A stretch of DNA of 64,000 bases, taken from the NCBI GenBank assembly GCA_947631625.1, contig CANRMA010000003.1:141896-205895 (forward strand), in the 5' to 3' direction. Numbering within the stretch: the first letter of the stretch is position 1; every line of letters begins with the position of its first letter. A program made the translations under genes and the position numbers. The notes under the pieces were generated by a model that was not told where the DNA came from, searched no databases, and saw nothing but the letters and a program-made list of their open reading frames with translations. This document shows, one piece after another, positions 16,231-24,308 of this stretch. Source of the DNA: an uncultured Lachnospiraceae bacterium. GTDB lineage: Bacteria > Bacillota > Clostridia > Lachnospirales > Lachnospiraceae.

Positions 16231-16830
16231 TTATGATAAATAAGAGGCGCAAAAGGTTCCCGACATTTCAAAAACAGCCGCAATTTTATATGTGATCCCT
16301 CCGCCCGCGTTGGGAAAGTCCGCGCTGTGGGCCGCATCCGCCACAAAAATAAGGCACAATACTATCGCAATAGTCCGCCTTACTTTAACCGGTATCCTTT
16401 TGTATAAAACGGTATATATAGGAATTAAAAAGAAAATCAGAAAAAGTCCGCCAATTCCGAAGAACAGGCAGCTCATAAAACAGATACGTCCGTGCAGATT
16501 AAGAAACATTCCGCTGTAGTCCCACCATCTGACTCCCCACATTTTTTCGAGAATAAAGCCTGAAAAATATTCCACAAAAGAGCAGAGCGCCAGCGAGACG
16601 GCAAAGACCTGCAGGGGCTTTTTTTCCAATCTTTTTAATACAAGATAAAGTAAAACAGTCCCCGCTCCATAAACCGGCAGGTACGGGCCGGACAATATGC
16701 CCCTGTTTACAAACCGCCTCTCCCTTATAAGATACAGCGCGACTTCCCATACCCAACCGATTACGGACGTCAGAAAAAACATCAGTATATAGTAATCAAA
16801 ATCAAATAAAAATTTTTTGTTCTTTTCCAT
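16231..16830 (-). CDS. Putative ABC transporter-associated membrane protein (COG4905 / CmpB type)
   Basis: A polytopic membrane protein of ~199 residues with segments such as YYILMFFLTSVIGWVWEVALYLI and GTVLLYLVLKRL, and the family motif RRFVNRGILSGPYLPVYGAG followed by CSFVEYFSGFILEKMWGVRWWDYSG. These mark the COG4905 family, often labelled 'putative ABC transporter permease'; function unknown. I use the ATG at 16830; a TTG at 16857 is also possible, and no clear ribosome site precedes either. A perfect palindrome covers 16841-16857 directly upstream. Its stop lies in the direct repeat flanking copy E. Confidence 0.78.
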   Translation of the reverse strand: MEKNKKFLFDFDYYILMFFLTSVIGWVWEVALYLIRERRFVNRGILSGPYLPVYGAGTVLLYLVLKRLEKKPLQVFAVSLALCSFVEYFSGFILEKMWGVRWWDYSGMFLNLHGRICFMSCLFFGIGGLFLIFFLIPIYTVLYKRIPVKVRRTIAIVLCLIFVADAAHSADFPNAGGGITYKIAAVFEMSGTFCASYLS

Positions 16831-16840
16831 ATACTGTATT

Positions 16841-16857
16841 TTGACCACTTTGGTCAA
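16841..16857. promoter_or_regulatory. Operator-like palindrome upstream of COG4905 gene
   Basis: Perfect 7+3+7 palindrome TTGACCACTTTGGTCAA. On the minus strand a TATAAT (16865-16870) lies just upstream, so the palindrome would sit at about the transcription start. This is where TetR- or MarR-type repressors commonly bind. No such regulator gene is adjacent. Confidence 0.5.
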
Positions 16858-16876
16858 TTTTATTATTATACTAGAC

Positions 16877-17080
16877 CTAATCCTGAAATTCTTCAGGTAT
16901 CACTATAGCGGCAATTATATATATTATCGCGCCTGTTCCGAGGCTTCCGAGCGCAAGAATAAGACATATTATTCTTACCACAGTCGGGTCAACGCCCAAA
17001 TATTCGCCTACTCCGCCGCACACGCCGCAGATAATTTTATTGCTGTTAGAGCGGACTAACTTCTTGTATCCATTATCCAT
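16877..17080 (-). CDS. PspC-domain envelope-stress protein
   Basis: A 67-residue PspC protein: KLVRSNSNKIICGVCGGVGEYLGVDPTVVRII followed by one transmembrane segment and IPEEF, almost exactly the consensus of the domain. PspC proteins sit in the membrane and take part in envelope stress sensing. It is the last gene of the padR-DUF1700-DUF4097-pspC operon, 27 bases after DUF4097. ATG behind CAGGAGGAT. Confidence 0.92.
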   Translation of the reverse strand: MDNGYKKLVRSNSNKIICGVCGGVGEYLGVDPTVVRIICLILALGSLGTGAIIYIIAAIVIPEEFQD

Positions 17081-17107
17081 CTTTTTATCCTCCTGCTGTT
17101 ATCCTAT

Positions 17108-18166
17108 TTATTCAAAATTTACGGTTATCGTTCCCATAGCGCAGTCCAGATCACAGTTCCTGCTGCCGCCGTTATTTATCGTCTTCTCGGAAGCAAAGCC
17201 GCCATACTTTCTGCCGCTTATTATAATGCTGCCCATAGCGCAGTCGAGGGAATAATTATAATCTGTTTCATTTCCCGCGATCGTCATTTTTATGCTGCCC
17301 ATGCTGCAGTCCGCATCAATATCTTTGCTTATGAGCCCATTGGCTGTGATATTTCCCATTCCTACTTCCAACGAAGCGTCTCCTATATCCATTCCGTCTA
17401 CCGTGACGTTCCCTGCCCCGACCGAGATATCGGCTTCATCAGCGGATATGGCGTTAATGTTTACCTCGCCCGCGCCGACACTTATGTCAACTTCCCGCGC
17501 CGTTATCTCATCCAGAAAAGCTTCTCCCGCGCCTATATCGATGCTTATTTCATCCGCTTTAAGCGCCATACTGTTAAATTTTCCTGCGCCCACCTCCATA
17601 TCTATACTGCTAAGCGCCATATTTTCCGGCAGGTACACATACACGTTTCCTCTTTTGCGGTTTTTCAAGATCAATTTCTTATTCTTACTGTAAATTCTGA
17701 ACGTACTGCCGTCTTTGCCATAGCTTATCCTGTTGCTTTCTGTATTATCCTTAACATAAATATGATCGTCCGGGGAGTTTTCCAGTATCAGCTCCTCTCC
17801 GCCAAGCTGTATATCTATATTTGAAATATCGTCAATCGCATAGCCCTCTCCCAAATCACCGTCCGAGACATAATTATCCGAATTAGAATTGTTATTTTTG
17901 TCTATATTATACATCTCATTATTCCCTTCATCAATTACTTCTTCAATTACAGTTAATTCCTCATTATTATTTACTTCACCATGGTCAACATCCCAATCTC
18001 CATACATGACCGAGTCCAAAAAACCGAAAAAATCATAATCCAGCCAGCCTATATGGGAATTTATCTGGCTGAAACCGCCCATTGCCCCGAAACTTCCACA
18101 GAGTATGCAGCCGATCACAAAAAGCACTCCTGCTGTGACAAGGCAGACCTTTGTAAACTTTTTCAT
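17108..18166 (-). CDS. DUF4097-family beta-repeat membrane protein
   Basis: A 352-residue protein with an N-terminal transmembrane segment (VCLVTAGVLFVIGCILCGSFGAMGG), an acidic Asn/Asp-rich linker (about 60-100), and a C-terminal beta-helix-like DUF4097 repeat: VGAGKFNSMALKADEISIDIGAGEAFLDEITAREVDISVGAGEVNIN, repeated every ~20 residues. Such proteins (LiaX-like) sit outside the membrane and are linked to cell-envelope stress. Its start overlaps the stop of the DUF1700 gene by four bases (ATGA type), showing translational coupling. Confidence 0.88.
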   Translation of the reverse strand: MKKFTKVCLVTAGVLFVIGCILCGSFGAMGGFSQINSHIGWLDYDFFGFLDSVMYGDWDVDHGEVNNNEELTVIEEVIDEGNNEMYNIDKNNNSNSDNYVSDGDLGEGYAIDDISNIDIQLGGEELILENSPDDHIYVKDNTESNRISYGKDGSTFRIYSKNKKLILKNRKRGNVYVYLPENMALSSIDMEVGAGKFNSMALKADEISIDIGAGEAFLDEITAREVDISVGAGEVNINAISADEADISVGAGNVTVDGMDIGDASLEVGMGNITANGLISKDIDADCSMGSIKMTIAGNETDYNYSLDCAMGSIIISGRKYGGFASEKTINNGGSRNCDLDCAMGTITVNFE

Positions 18167-18891
18167 GCTTTAACACCTCCCTTGTGAAGAATATGGTTAA
18201 AAAATCCGACTATGGCTCTGATTATCACAGGCACAAGCATACCGCAGCATACGGTCAGCCATAAACAGAATATACCCAATGCCGCCAATATCATTCCGGT
18301 GCCCATTAATGCAAGACCACCAAACGGCATTACAAACAACATCGCAATTCCGTATGCAAACAGACATACTCCCCCGATACAAAGAAATATAGCCGCGGCA
18401 CCTACACTTACCACCAATGCGAATATACAGCCAAAGGCCGCAATAATAACGCCAATTACCGAAGCCGCAATCGCTATCAGAAAAGGCGAGGCAAATATGC
18501 ATAAAATGATTATCAGAGCAAGCATACCGCCGGATATGCGCTTTTTATCCTGCCTATGAGAAGTTTTGTCAGCCGCCTGTCTGTACGACTGTTCCGATTT
18601 ATTTTCTCCCTGCGCTTTGCTTATATCCATTACCTCGTCGCTTTTTCTCTGTCCGTATCCGTAAAAGCCCTTCTCGGTATACTCTCCCGTATCGCCGCCG
18701 TCTGCAAGCCCGGCTTTAATAGTCTGCGCAAGCTGTTTCGGACTTCCCAAAGCCGCAATAACACTCTGCTCATTCTCCGGTCCGGCATCATCAAAATAAT
18801 CATTATAATATTGTATCGCTTCCTCCCGCTCTGACGGCGGCACATCCGAAAGCAGCTCCGTCAGACTTTTCATAAAATCCGCTCTGTTCAT
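18163..18891 (-). CDS. DUF1700 / HAAS-domain membrane protein
   Basis: A 242-residue protein with the N-terminal HAAS domain (MNRADFMKSLTELLSDVPPSEREEAIQYYNDYFDDAGPENEQSVIAALGSPKQLAQTIK), a polar linker, and four to five hydrophobic segments from about residue 120 (MLALIIILCIFASPFLIAIAASVIGVIIAAFG...). This family is nearly always encoded right after a PadR regulator and is thought to be its membrane partner. Both ends overlap neighbours by four bases, so the operon is tightly coupled. Confidence 0.9.
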   Translation of the reverse strand: MNRADFMKSLTELLSDVPPSEREEAIQYYNDYFDDAGPENEQSVIAALGSPKQLAQTIKAGLADGGDTGEYTEKGFYGYGQRKSDEVMDISKAQGENKSEQSYRQAADKTSHRQDKKRISGGMLALIIILCIFASPFLIAIAASVIGVIIAAFGCIFALVVSVGAAAIFLCIGGVCLFAYGIAMLFVMPFGGLALMGTGMILAALGIFCLWLTVCCGMLVPVIIRAIVGFFNHILHKGGVKA

Positions 18892-19211
18892 TTTTTCAAT
18901 CCCCCCTCAAAAATACTGTTTAACTTTGCAGAATACCGATGCCATTCGCTGATATACAGATTGAGTTGAGCGCGACCTTTTTCTGTAACTTTGTAATAGC
19001 GCCTGTTCCGGCCCGCGCACTCCATGTCATATACCTCAAGACATTCGTCTTTCTGCAGCCTGCGAAGTACCGGATATAATGTAGATTCGGATATTTCAAT
19101 TACCTGACGCACTTCCTGCGTTATCTTATAACCATAGGTTCCTTCCGGTTCGCCGGATACCACCGCAAGCACAATGGCATCCAGCAGGGCTGCGCCTGTG
19201 TTAAAAACCAT
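18888..19211 (-). CDS. PadR-family transcriptional regulator
   Basis: A 107-residue winged-helix regulator: LLDAIVLAVVSGEPEGTYGYKITQEVRQVIEISESTLYPVLRRLQKDECLEVYDMECAGRNRRYYKVTEKGRAQL, the full PadR domain with the short C-terminal helix of PadR subfamily 2. The start is the ATG at 19211 with GGAAAGGAGGATATCGC before it; the in-frame extension upstream lacks a ribosome site. First gene of the envelope operon; it probably represses its own promoter through palindromes at 19313-19335 and around the -10 box. Confidence 0.92.
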   Translation of the reverse strand: MVFNTGAALLDAIVLAVVSGEPEGTYGYKITQEVRQVIEISESTLYPVLRRLQKDECLEVYDMECAGRNRRYYKVTEKGRAQLNLYISEWHRYSAKLNSIFEGGLKK

Positions 19212-19312
19212 GCGATATCCTCCTTTCCCTCTTTTTAAATACATAATTCAACCTGCCTGTCACTTTACTACACTTACTGTCAGTGTCATTTATAAATATT
19301 ATTATATTTTAT

Positions 19313-19335
19313 AATATTATACGTTGTATAATATT
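19313..19335. promoter_or_regulatory. Perfect palindrome in padR promoter, likely PadR operator
   Basis: Ten-base arms AATATTATAC and GTATAATATT around a GTT spacer, perfectly symmetric. It lies just downstream of the -10 box of the padR operon. Its right half (TATAATATTGT) recurs at 19359-19369, where it is part of a second, imperfect palindrome overlapping the promoter spacer. Confidence 0.65.
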
Positions 19336-19347
19336 GTTTACAATAAT

Positions 19348-19376
19348 ACTATATGGCATATAATATTGTTTGTCAA
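19348..19376 (-). promoter_or_regulatory. padR operon promoter
   Basis: Perfect TTGACA (19371-19376), 17-base spacer, TATAGT (19348-19353) on the minus strand. About 137 bases before the padR start. Confidence 0.75.
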
Positions 19377-19531
19377 TACATATATTTAAAATTAATAAAA
19401 TTAATTAAAAATTTTTATTTTCACTTTCCAACCCATAGCTTATCCGACTCATAATTATCATACTACGGTAAATTTTATGGACAAATTCTACAAGCAAATT
19501 CTCCTGACAAATCCCCCGCGATGCCCGAATA

Positions 19532-19560
19532 TTGAAAGCTTTTGTCATATATGATAAAAT
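19532..19560 (+). promoter_or_regulatory. Promoter of SH3b-SGNH lipoprotein gene
   Basis: TTGAAA (19532-19537), 17-base spacer, TAAAAT (19555-19560). Confidence 0.6.
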
Positions 19561-19620
19561 ATGCGCGTAATTCAATGAAATATATAAATTTACAGATTGA
19601 ACCGTATTGGGGGGATCACT

Positions 19621-20643
19621 ATGAATGCCATGTTCAAAAAAGCGTATATTATTTTACCTTTAACCGCAATTTTTCTAGTCGGCTGCGTCGCTGCCTCATC
19701 TGCCTCATCCGTCAAAACCCTGACCGCTTTATCGGCAGCCCCTTCTTCCGATATAACGAGCGTCCTTACGGTTTCTTTACAGACCGAGGCAGCCGATGCC
19801 GCGAACGGCTCTTTAGAAGCTGAAAGCGCCCCTCCGGAATTTACGGTAACTGAACTTGATGAGACCAAGACAATGTATGCCTCCGATTCCGTAAATGTCC
19901 GTACAGGTCCTTCCACAGATTATGAAAGGGTAGGGTTTCTTGCAAAAGGGCAGGAGGTCACGGTAATGGGGCAGGCCGATACTAAATGGTATGAAATAGA
20001 ATATGATGAAGACAGGGCTTTTGTAAGTAATAAATACCTTCAGGACGAAGCACTGGCAGGCGAGGCTTCGACAAACGCTGCTTTGGCAGACCAGACTCAG
20101 GAAACTGAAGCGCAGGCAGCCGAGCCGTCCTCTCCATCCATTACGGAAGCAGCGAACGTTGCAGGCGTAATCATGGTTGGGGATTCACGATTTGTCCAGA
20201 TGCAGGCAAGCGTAGGCGACAATCCCTGCACATGGATAGCCGAAAGCGCCAAGGGCTATGTCTGGTTCAGCGAAAATGCCGTACCGAGAATCGATGGCTG
20301 CGCAGGGAAAGGCTCCAAGATACTTATTAACCTTGGCGTCAACGATCCCGGCAACCTTACAAAATATATATCTCTTGTGAATGCCAAAGCCGATGAATGG
20401 ACCGGAAAAGGGGCAACGGTATATTATTCGTCTGTTAATCCCGTATGGGAAAATCCTTATGTGACCGAAGAACAGGTGGAATACTTTAACTCTCAGATGC
20501 AAAGCAGTTTAAACGGAAACGTGCACTGGCTCGACAGCCACAGCTATCTTAATTCCGTAGGTTACCGCCTTGTTGACGGACTTCATTACAGCGCCGAAAC
20601 ATATCAGACGCTTTATGCTTACTATATGAATAATATCGGCTGA
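19621..20643 (+). CDS. Secreted lipoprotein with SH3b and SGNH-hydrolase domains
   Basis: A 340-residue protein with lipoprotein signal (IILPLTAIFLVGCVAASS; lipobox VGC), a Ser/Ala/Thr-rich linker, a bacterial SH3 domain (MYASDSVNVRTGPSTDYERVGFLAKGQEVTVMG...FVSNKYL, about 83-140) and a C-terminal SGNH/GDSL hydrolase: block I GDSRFVQM (nucleophile serine), block III GVND, and the catalytic D-x-x-H in VDGLHYS. SH3b domains bind cell wall, and SGNH enzymes of this kind are often peptidoglycan or polysaccharide O-acetyl esterases, so wall deacetylation is a reasonable guess. Start ATG 19621 behind GGGGGGATC. Monocistronic. Confidence 0.85.
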   Translation: MNAMFKKAYIILPLTAIFLVGCVAASSASSVKTLTALSAAPSSDITSVLTVSLQTEAADAANGSLEAESAPPEFTVTELDETKTMYASDSVNVRTGPSTDYERVGFLAKGQEVTVMGQADTKWYEIEYDEDRAFVSNKYLQDEALAGEASTNAALADQTQETEAQAAEPSSPSITEAANVAGVIMVGDSRFVQMQASVGDNPCTWIAESAKGYVWFSENAVPRIDGCAGKGSKILINLGVNDPGNLTKYISLVNAKADEWTGKGATVYYSSVNPVWENPYVTEEQVEYFNSQMQSSLNGNVHWLDSHSYLNSVGYRLVDGLHYSAETYQTLYAYYMNNIG

Positions 20644-20739
20644 TATTATATATTGATATGGTTAGTTTACATAACTTAGCAATCGTCATGTGAGACAGCC
20701 GCAAAATCGATCCGAAATCTTACCGAAATTTTACCGGAA

Positions 20740-22572
20740 TCAGATCTGCAGCTGTCTCAGCCTGTAAAATTCACCTTTTTTCTCCATAAGCTCGTCATAG
20801 CTTCCGAACTCTTTCAAGCCTCCGTCCCCTATGACCGCTATGTAATCCGCATTTTTAATTGTAGAAAGCCTGTGCGCCACTATAAGCGTGGTCCTGTTCT
20901 TTACAAGATTATCCGTGGCATTTCTTATTTTTTCTTCCGAAATGCTGTCAAGGGCCGACGTCGCCTCATCGAGAATCAGTATCTTAGGATCCCTGATAAA
21001 AGCCCTTGCAATCGAAACTCTCTGCCGCTGCCCTCCGGAAAGATTGCTTCCATGTTCGTTCACCATAGTATCTACTCCGTCAGGCAGCTGCTCTATCATT
21101 TCGTCCAGATCGGCCGCCTTTATGACTTCCATAAGTTCTTCGTCGGAAATGTCGTCTTTTCCGTAAGTGATATTTTCTCTTATGGTACCTGTAAATAAAA
21201 TCGGCGTCTGCGGCACGACCGCTATATTGGAGCGATAACTCCTTAAATTGATATCCTCCATATCGTTACCGTCAATAAGCACCCTGCCCTGAGTGGCATG
21301 AATGAACCCTATGACCATATTGAGGATGGTAGTCTTTCCGGCGCCGGATTCCCCGACAAAAGCGACCGTCTCTCCGCTCTTTATTTTCAGGTTCAGGTCT
21401 TCTACGACAAAAGAGTCGCTGTCCTTATATTTAAAGCCCGTATTTTCAAAAGTTATCTCGCCCTTTATGGAAGGCAGTTTTTTCTTATTATGATAACTTT
21501 CCACATCATGACAAAGCAGCACGTCGCCGATCGAGTCAACGGACTCTAAGCCTTTGGAGATTATCGGGAGCAGATTTATCATATTGGATACGTAGGATAT
21601 GATCGAAGCAAAATAAGTCTGATACATAACGACCTCGCCCACGCTTATCTTCCCGCGGCTTGCCAGATAGCCCGTAAAGCCCAGACACAAAACCTGAAAG
21701 ATCTGAAAAGCCACCCAGCTTATAGATGAAAAATAGGACTGCACCATATCCAATCGAAGGCCCGACTTTGCCACGTTATAGAGCCTGCTGTCCATTTTGT
21801 CGGTTTCCTTATCTTCCAAAGCATGCGCCCTTGTGACAGGAATCAGCTCTATCATTTCCATTACGTGTACGGAAGTTTCCTCCATGGCTTTACGGAACTC
21901 TTTATTATAGCTCTTGATCTTTCCTTTGAATGTCACCATTATAAAGACCGCAACGGGTATCGTTCCGAGGAAAAAGAGAAAAACCGTAAGGCTCTTGCTC
22001 ACAACGACGCTGAACGCCACCGTCACGTTCATGATAATGCTCAGCACCGTTATGAAAATCTGGGACGAAAGCGTCTCTATCTGCTCAACGTCCCTCATGA
22101 TCTTAGACTGAAGCCGCCCCGACTGCATCTCATTATGATATGTTATCGAAAGCTGCTGCAGCTTCCTGACAAGCGTACTCCTTAAATCCCGCTCTACGTT
22201 TCTTATGGCTCTGGCATACAACAGCGTATGAAAATAGTTTGTGACTATATTCTGCGCGATCGCAATTACCATAATGACTACTTGAGTCAATATCTTTTTT
22301 CCCGCATCCTGCGGAGGATTGGTGGCTATATTGACTATGTTTGCCGTTACAATAGGCAGTATCCACACCGGCGAATGTTTGACTGCAAACAGCGCTACCG
22401 CAAAAAACAATTCCGGATAATGTCCTTTGTAAATGCCAAGCAGCGTTTTAAGAGAGCTGTTTTTGTTTCTTTTGAAGGTATCTAAAAGCCGCTGTTCCGT
22501 CTCGTCCAGATCGTTGTCCTGACTGCTTAGATTAAATTGATACTTAGCTTTATTCTGCTCATCCGCACTCAT
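20740..22572 (-). CDS. ABC transporter, fused permease and ATPase (exporter type)
   Basis: A 610-residue half-transporter of the multidrug/lipid exporter class: six-helix membrane domain (about 50-350) and an ATPase domain with Walker A FVGESGAGKTTILN, Q-loop VVPQTPILFTGTIRENITYG, signature LSGGQRQR, Walker B ILILDEATSALD and the H-loop in LIVAHRLSTI. It likely works as a homodimer. Begins 37 bases after the stop of the GH13 gene and could be its operon partner, but substrate is unknown. An inverted repeat GAGACAGC...GCTGTCTC spans its 3' end (20691-20758) and may help end transcription. Confidence 0.9.
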   Translation of the reverse strand: MSADEQNKAKYQFNLSSQDNDLDETEQRLLDTFKRNKNSSLKTLLGIYKGHYPELFFAVALFAVKHSPVWILPIVTANIVNIATNPPQDAGKKILTQVVIMVIAIAQNIVTNYFHTLLYARAIRNVERDLRSTLVRKLQQLSITYHNEMQSGRLQSKIMRDVEQIETLSSQIFITVLSIIMNVTVAFSVVVSKSLTVFLFFLGTIPVAVFIMVTFKGKIKSYNKEFRKAMEETSVHVMEMIELIPVTRAHALEDKETDKMDSRLYNVAKSGLRLDMVQSYFSSISWVAFQIFQVLCLGFTGYLASRGKISVGEVVMYQTYFASIISYVSNMINLLPIISKGLESVDSIGDVLLCHDVESYHNKKKLPSIKGEITFENTGFKYKDSDSFVVEDLNLKIKSGETVAFVGESGAGKTTILNMVIGFIHATQGRVLIDGNDMEDINLRSYRSNIAVVPQTPILFTGTIRENITYGKDDISDEELMEVIKAADLDEMIEQLPDGVDTMVNEHGSNLSGGQRQRVSIARAFIRDPKILILDEATSALDSISEEKIRNATDNLVKNRTTLIVAHRLSTIKNADYIAVIGDGGLKEFGSYDELMEKKGEFYRLRQLQI

Positions 22573-22609
22573 AGATCATCGCTTTTCCTTTTTATTCTAA
22601 CTATCCTAA

Positions 22610-23920
22610 CTATCGTTCCATCTTCCAAAAATAAGCGCTGTATGGAGGCAGTTCGCTTCCGCCGCCAAAATCATGTTTTTCTCCGCTTATAAGATCGACC
22701 GCCGTTCCGCAGCCTGCGTCAAAATGAGCCGTATAGCTTTCGCTGTCGGCATTTATCGCAACCAGCACACGCTCGTTTGCGCTCTTTCTCTCAAAGATAC
22801 ACTGCTTGTTATTCAGCACAACCGACCGGAAATCTCCGTAATTTAACGCCTCGGAATTCTTTTTGGCCTCTGCCAGCGCGGATATGAAGTCGCACAGCTC
22901 ATTCCACTGCGGCTCATCAAAACTTGGCCGAAGCGCCGGATCGCCTTCGCTTTTATCGGCCTTTGTTCCCCACTCGCTTCCGTAATATACGCAGGGAATG
23001 CCTGGCATTCCGAAGCACAGCGCATAAATAAGCGGCAGATGCTTTTCGTTGCCAAGCACGCTCGCTACCCTCGTCACGTCATGATTATCCACGAAAGACA
23101 ACAGATGTCTGCCTCTGTAAAGCGTCCAGTTTTCAGGGCCGAACTGACGCAGGAGCGAATGCACTATCTCAAACATATTCATGCTGTTGAAGCTTGAAAA
23201 AAGTCCCTTATAGCACTCGTAATTGGTAACCGAATGAAGCATTTCATCATTCATCCACTGATTATAATCGCCATGCAGCGTCTCGCCCAACAGGAAAAAG
23301 TCCGGCTTCAGTCCTTCGCAGAAATTATGTAACCTGCGCAGGAAATCCTTATCCAAACAATAGGCGACGTCCAACCTGAGTCCGTCTATGTCAAATTCTT
23401 CCACCCAGCCTTTTACGCTGTCCAGAATATGATTTATTACCTCTTCATTTCTTAAGTTGAGTTTTACCAGGTCATAATTGCCTTCCCAGCCCTCGTACCA
23501 TAGACCGTCATTATAATTGGAATTTCCGTCAAAATTTATATGGAACCAGTCCTTGTACGGCGAATCCCATCTTTTCTCAAGCACATCTTTGAACGCCCAG
23601 AAGCCTCTGCCTACATGGTTAAATACTCCGTCCAATATGATTTTTATGCCGTTTTCATGCAAAGCCCCGCACACCGCTGCAAAGTCTTCATTGGTTCCAA
23701 GCCTGCAGTCTATCTTATGATAATCCCTTGTATTATAGCCATGAGTATCGGACTCGAACACAGGGCAAAAATAAATCGCATTGATCCCAAGCTTCTTCAT
23801 ATGAGGTATCCAGTCGATCACCTTCACAATTCCGGATCTCAATACGCCGTCATTCTCATACGGCGCTTTGCAGAATCCCAACGGATATATCTGATAAAAA
23901 ACACTTTCATAAGCCCACAT
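22610..23920 (-). CDS. GH13 alpha-amylase-family glycoside hydrolase, cytoplasmic
   Basis: A 436-residue (beta/alpha)8 hydrolase without signal peptide. All GH13 regions are visible: DGVFNHVGRGF (region I), DGLRLDVAY with the nucleophile aspartate (II), LLGETLHGD with the acid/base glutamate (III), and LSFVDNHDVTR with the third aspartate (IV), then a beta-sandwich C domain. MWAYESVFYQIYPLGFCKAP at the start resembles neopullulanase/cyclomaltodextrinase or oligo-glucosidase types that act on short alpha-glucans, but there is no N-terminal CBM34-like domain. Promoter TTGAAA-17-CATAAT just upstream; leads an operon with the ABC exporter gene. Confidence 0.88.
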   Translation of the reverse strand: MWAYESVFYQIYPLGFCKAPYENDGVLRSGIVKVIDWIPHMKKLGINAIYFCPVFESDTHGYNTRDYHKIDCRLGTNEDFAAVCGALHENGIKIILDGVFNHVGRGFWAFKDVLEKRWDSPYKDWFHINFDGNSNYNDGLWYEGWEGNYDLVKLNLRNEEVINHILDSVKGWVEEFDIDGLRLDVAYCLDKDFLRRLHNFCEGLKPDFFLLGETLHGDYNQWMNDEMLHSVTNYECYKGLFSSFNSMNMFEIVHSLLRQFGPENWTLYRGRHLLSFVDNHDVTRVASVLGNEKHLPLIYALCFGMPGIPCVYYGSEWGTKADKSEGDPALRPSFDEPQWNELCDFISALAEAKKNSEALNYGDFRSVVLNNKQCIFERKSANERVLVAINADSESYTAHFDAGCGTAVDLISGEKHDFGGGSELPPYSAYFWKMER

Positions 23921-23951
23921 ATTTTATCCTCCCAAATTAAACTTTTTGTCT

Positions 23952-23980
23952 ATTATGGCATAGCGCTTTTTGTTTTTCAA
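23952..23980 (-). promoter_or_regulatory. GH13 gene promoter
   Basis: TTGAAA (23975-23980), 17-base spacer, CATAAT (23952-23957) on the minus strand, only ~32 bases before the start codon. Confidence 0.6.
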
Positions 23981-24193
23981 TACTTTTTTGCCACCGCCAT
24001 TACTCATTTTTGTCACTGACTTTACTCATTGACTATACTTGACTATTCATTGACCAAATTCGTCTGACAGTTGACTTAAACAGTATTATTTTCCACCAAA
24101 AAAATGCTTAATACCGACTTTTCCACCGATTTTATGACGCTTTTGTTATAAAATATGCATAATTCACATTAGAAATCCCCCATTTTCACATAG

Positions 24194-24220
24194 TTATCCA
24201 CATATGACACAAGTGTCATA
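24194..24220. promoter_or_regulatory. DnaA-box consensus beside an 18-bp perfect palindrome
   Basis: TTATCCACA (24194-24202) equals the DnaA-box consensus. Next to it TATGACACAAGTGTCATA (24203-24220) has 8-base arms around AA. They lie in the ~390-base gap 23921-24308, which otherwise shows no gene. A single DnaA box is not an origin; the palindrome looks like a repressor or activator site. Confidence 0.4.
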
Positions 24221-24308
24221 AATAAAAAATTTATGTTTCAGCCGTGTCAGAAACGGTTGTCATTTTCATTTTTCCATACATATGTTCTATTTTTATTGAC
24301 TCATCTGC

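Noticed and set aside
24194..24202. Possible replication origin from a DnaA-box consensus
   Set aside because: Only one perfect box, no cluster, no dnaA/dnaN genes and no AT-rich unwinding region with repeats nearby.
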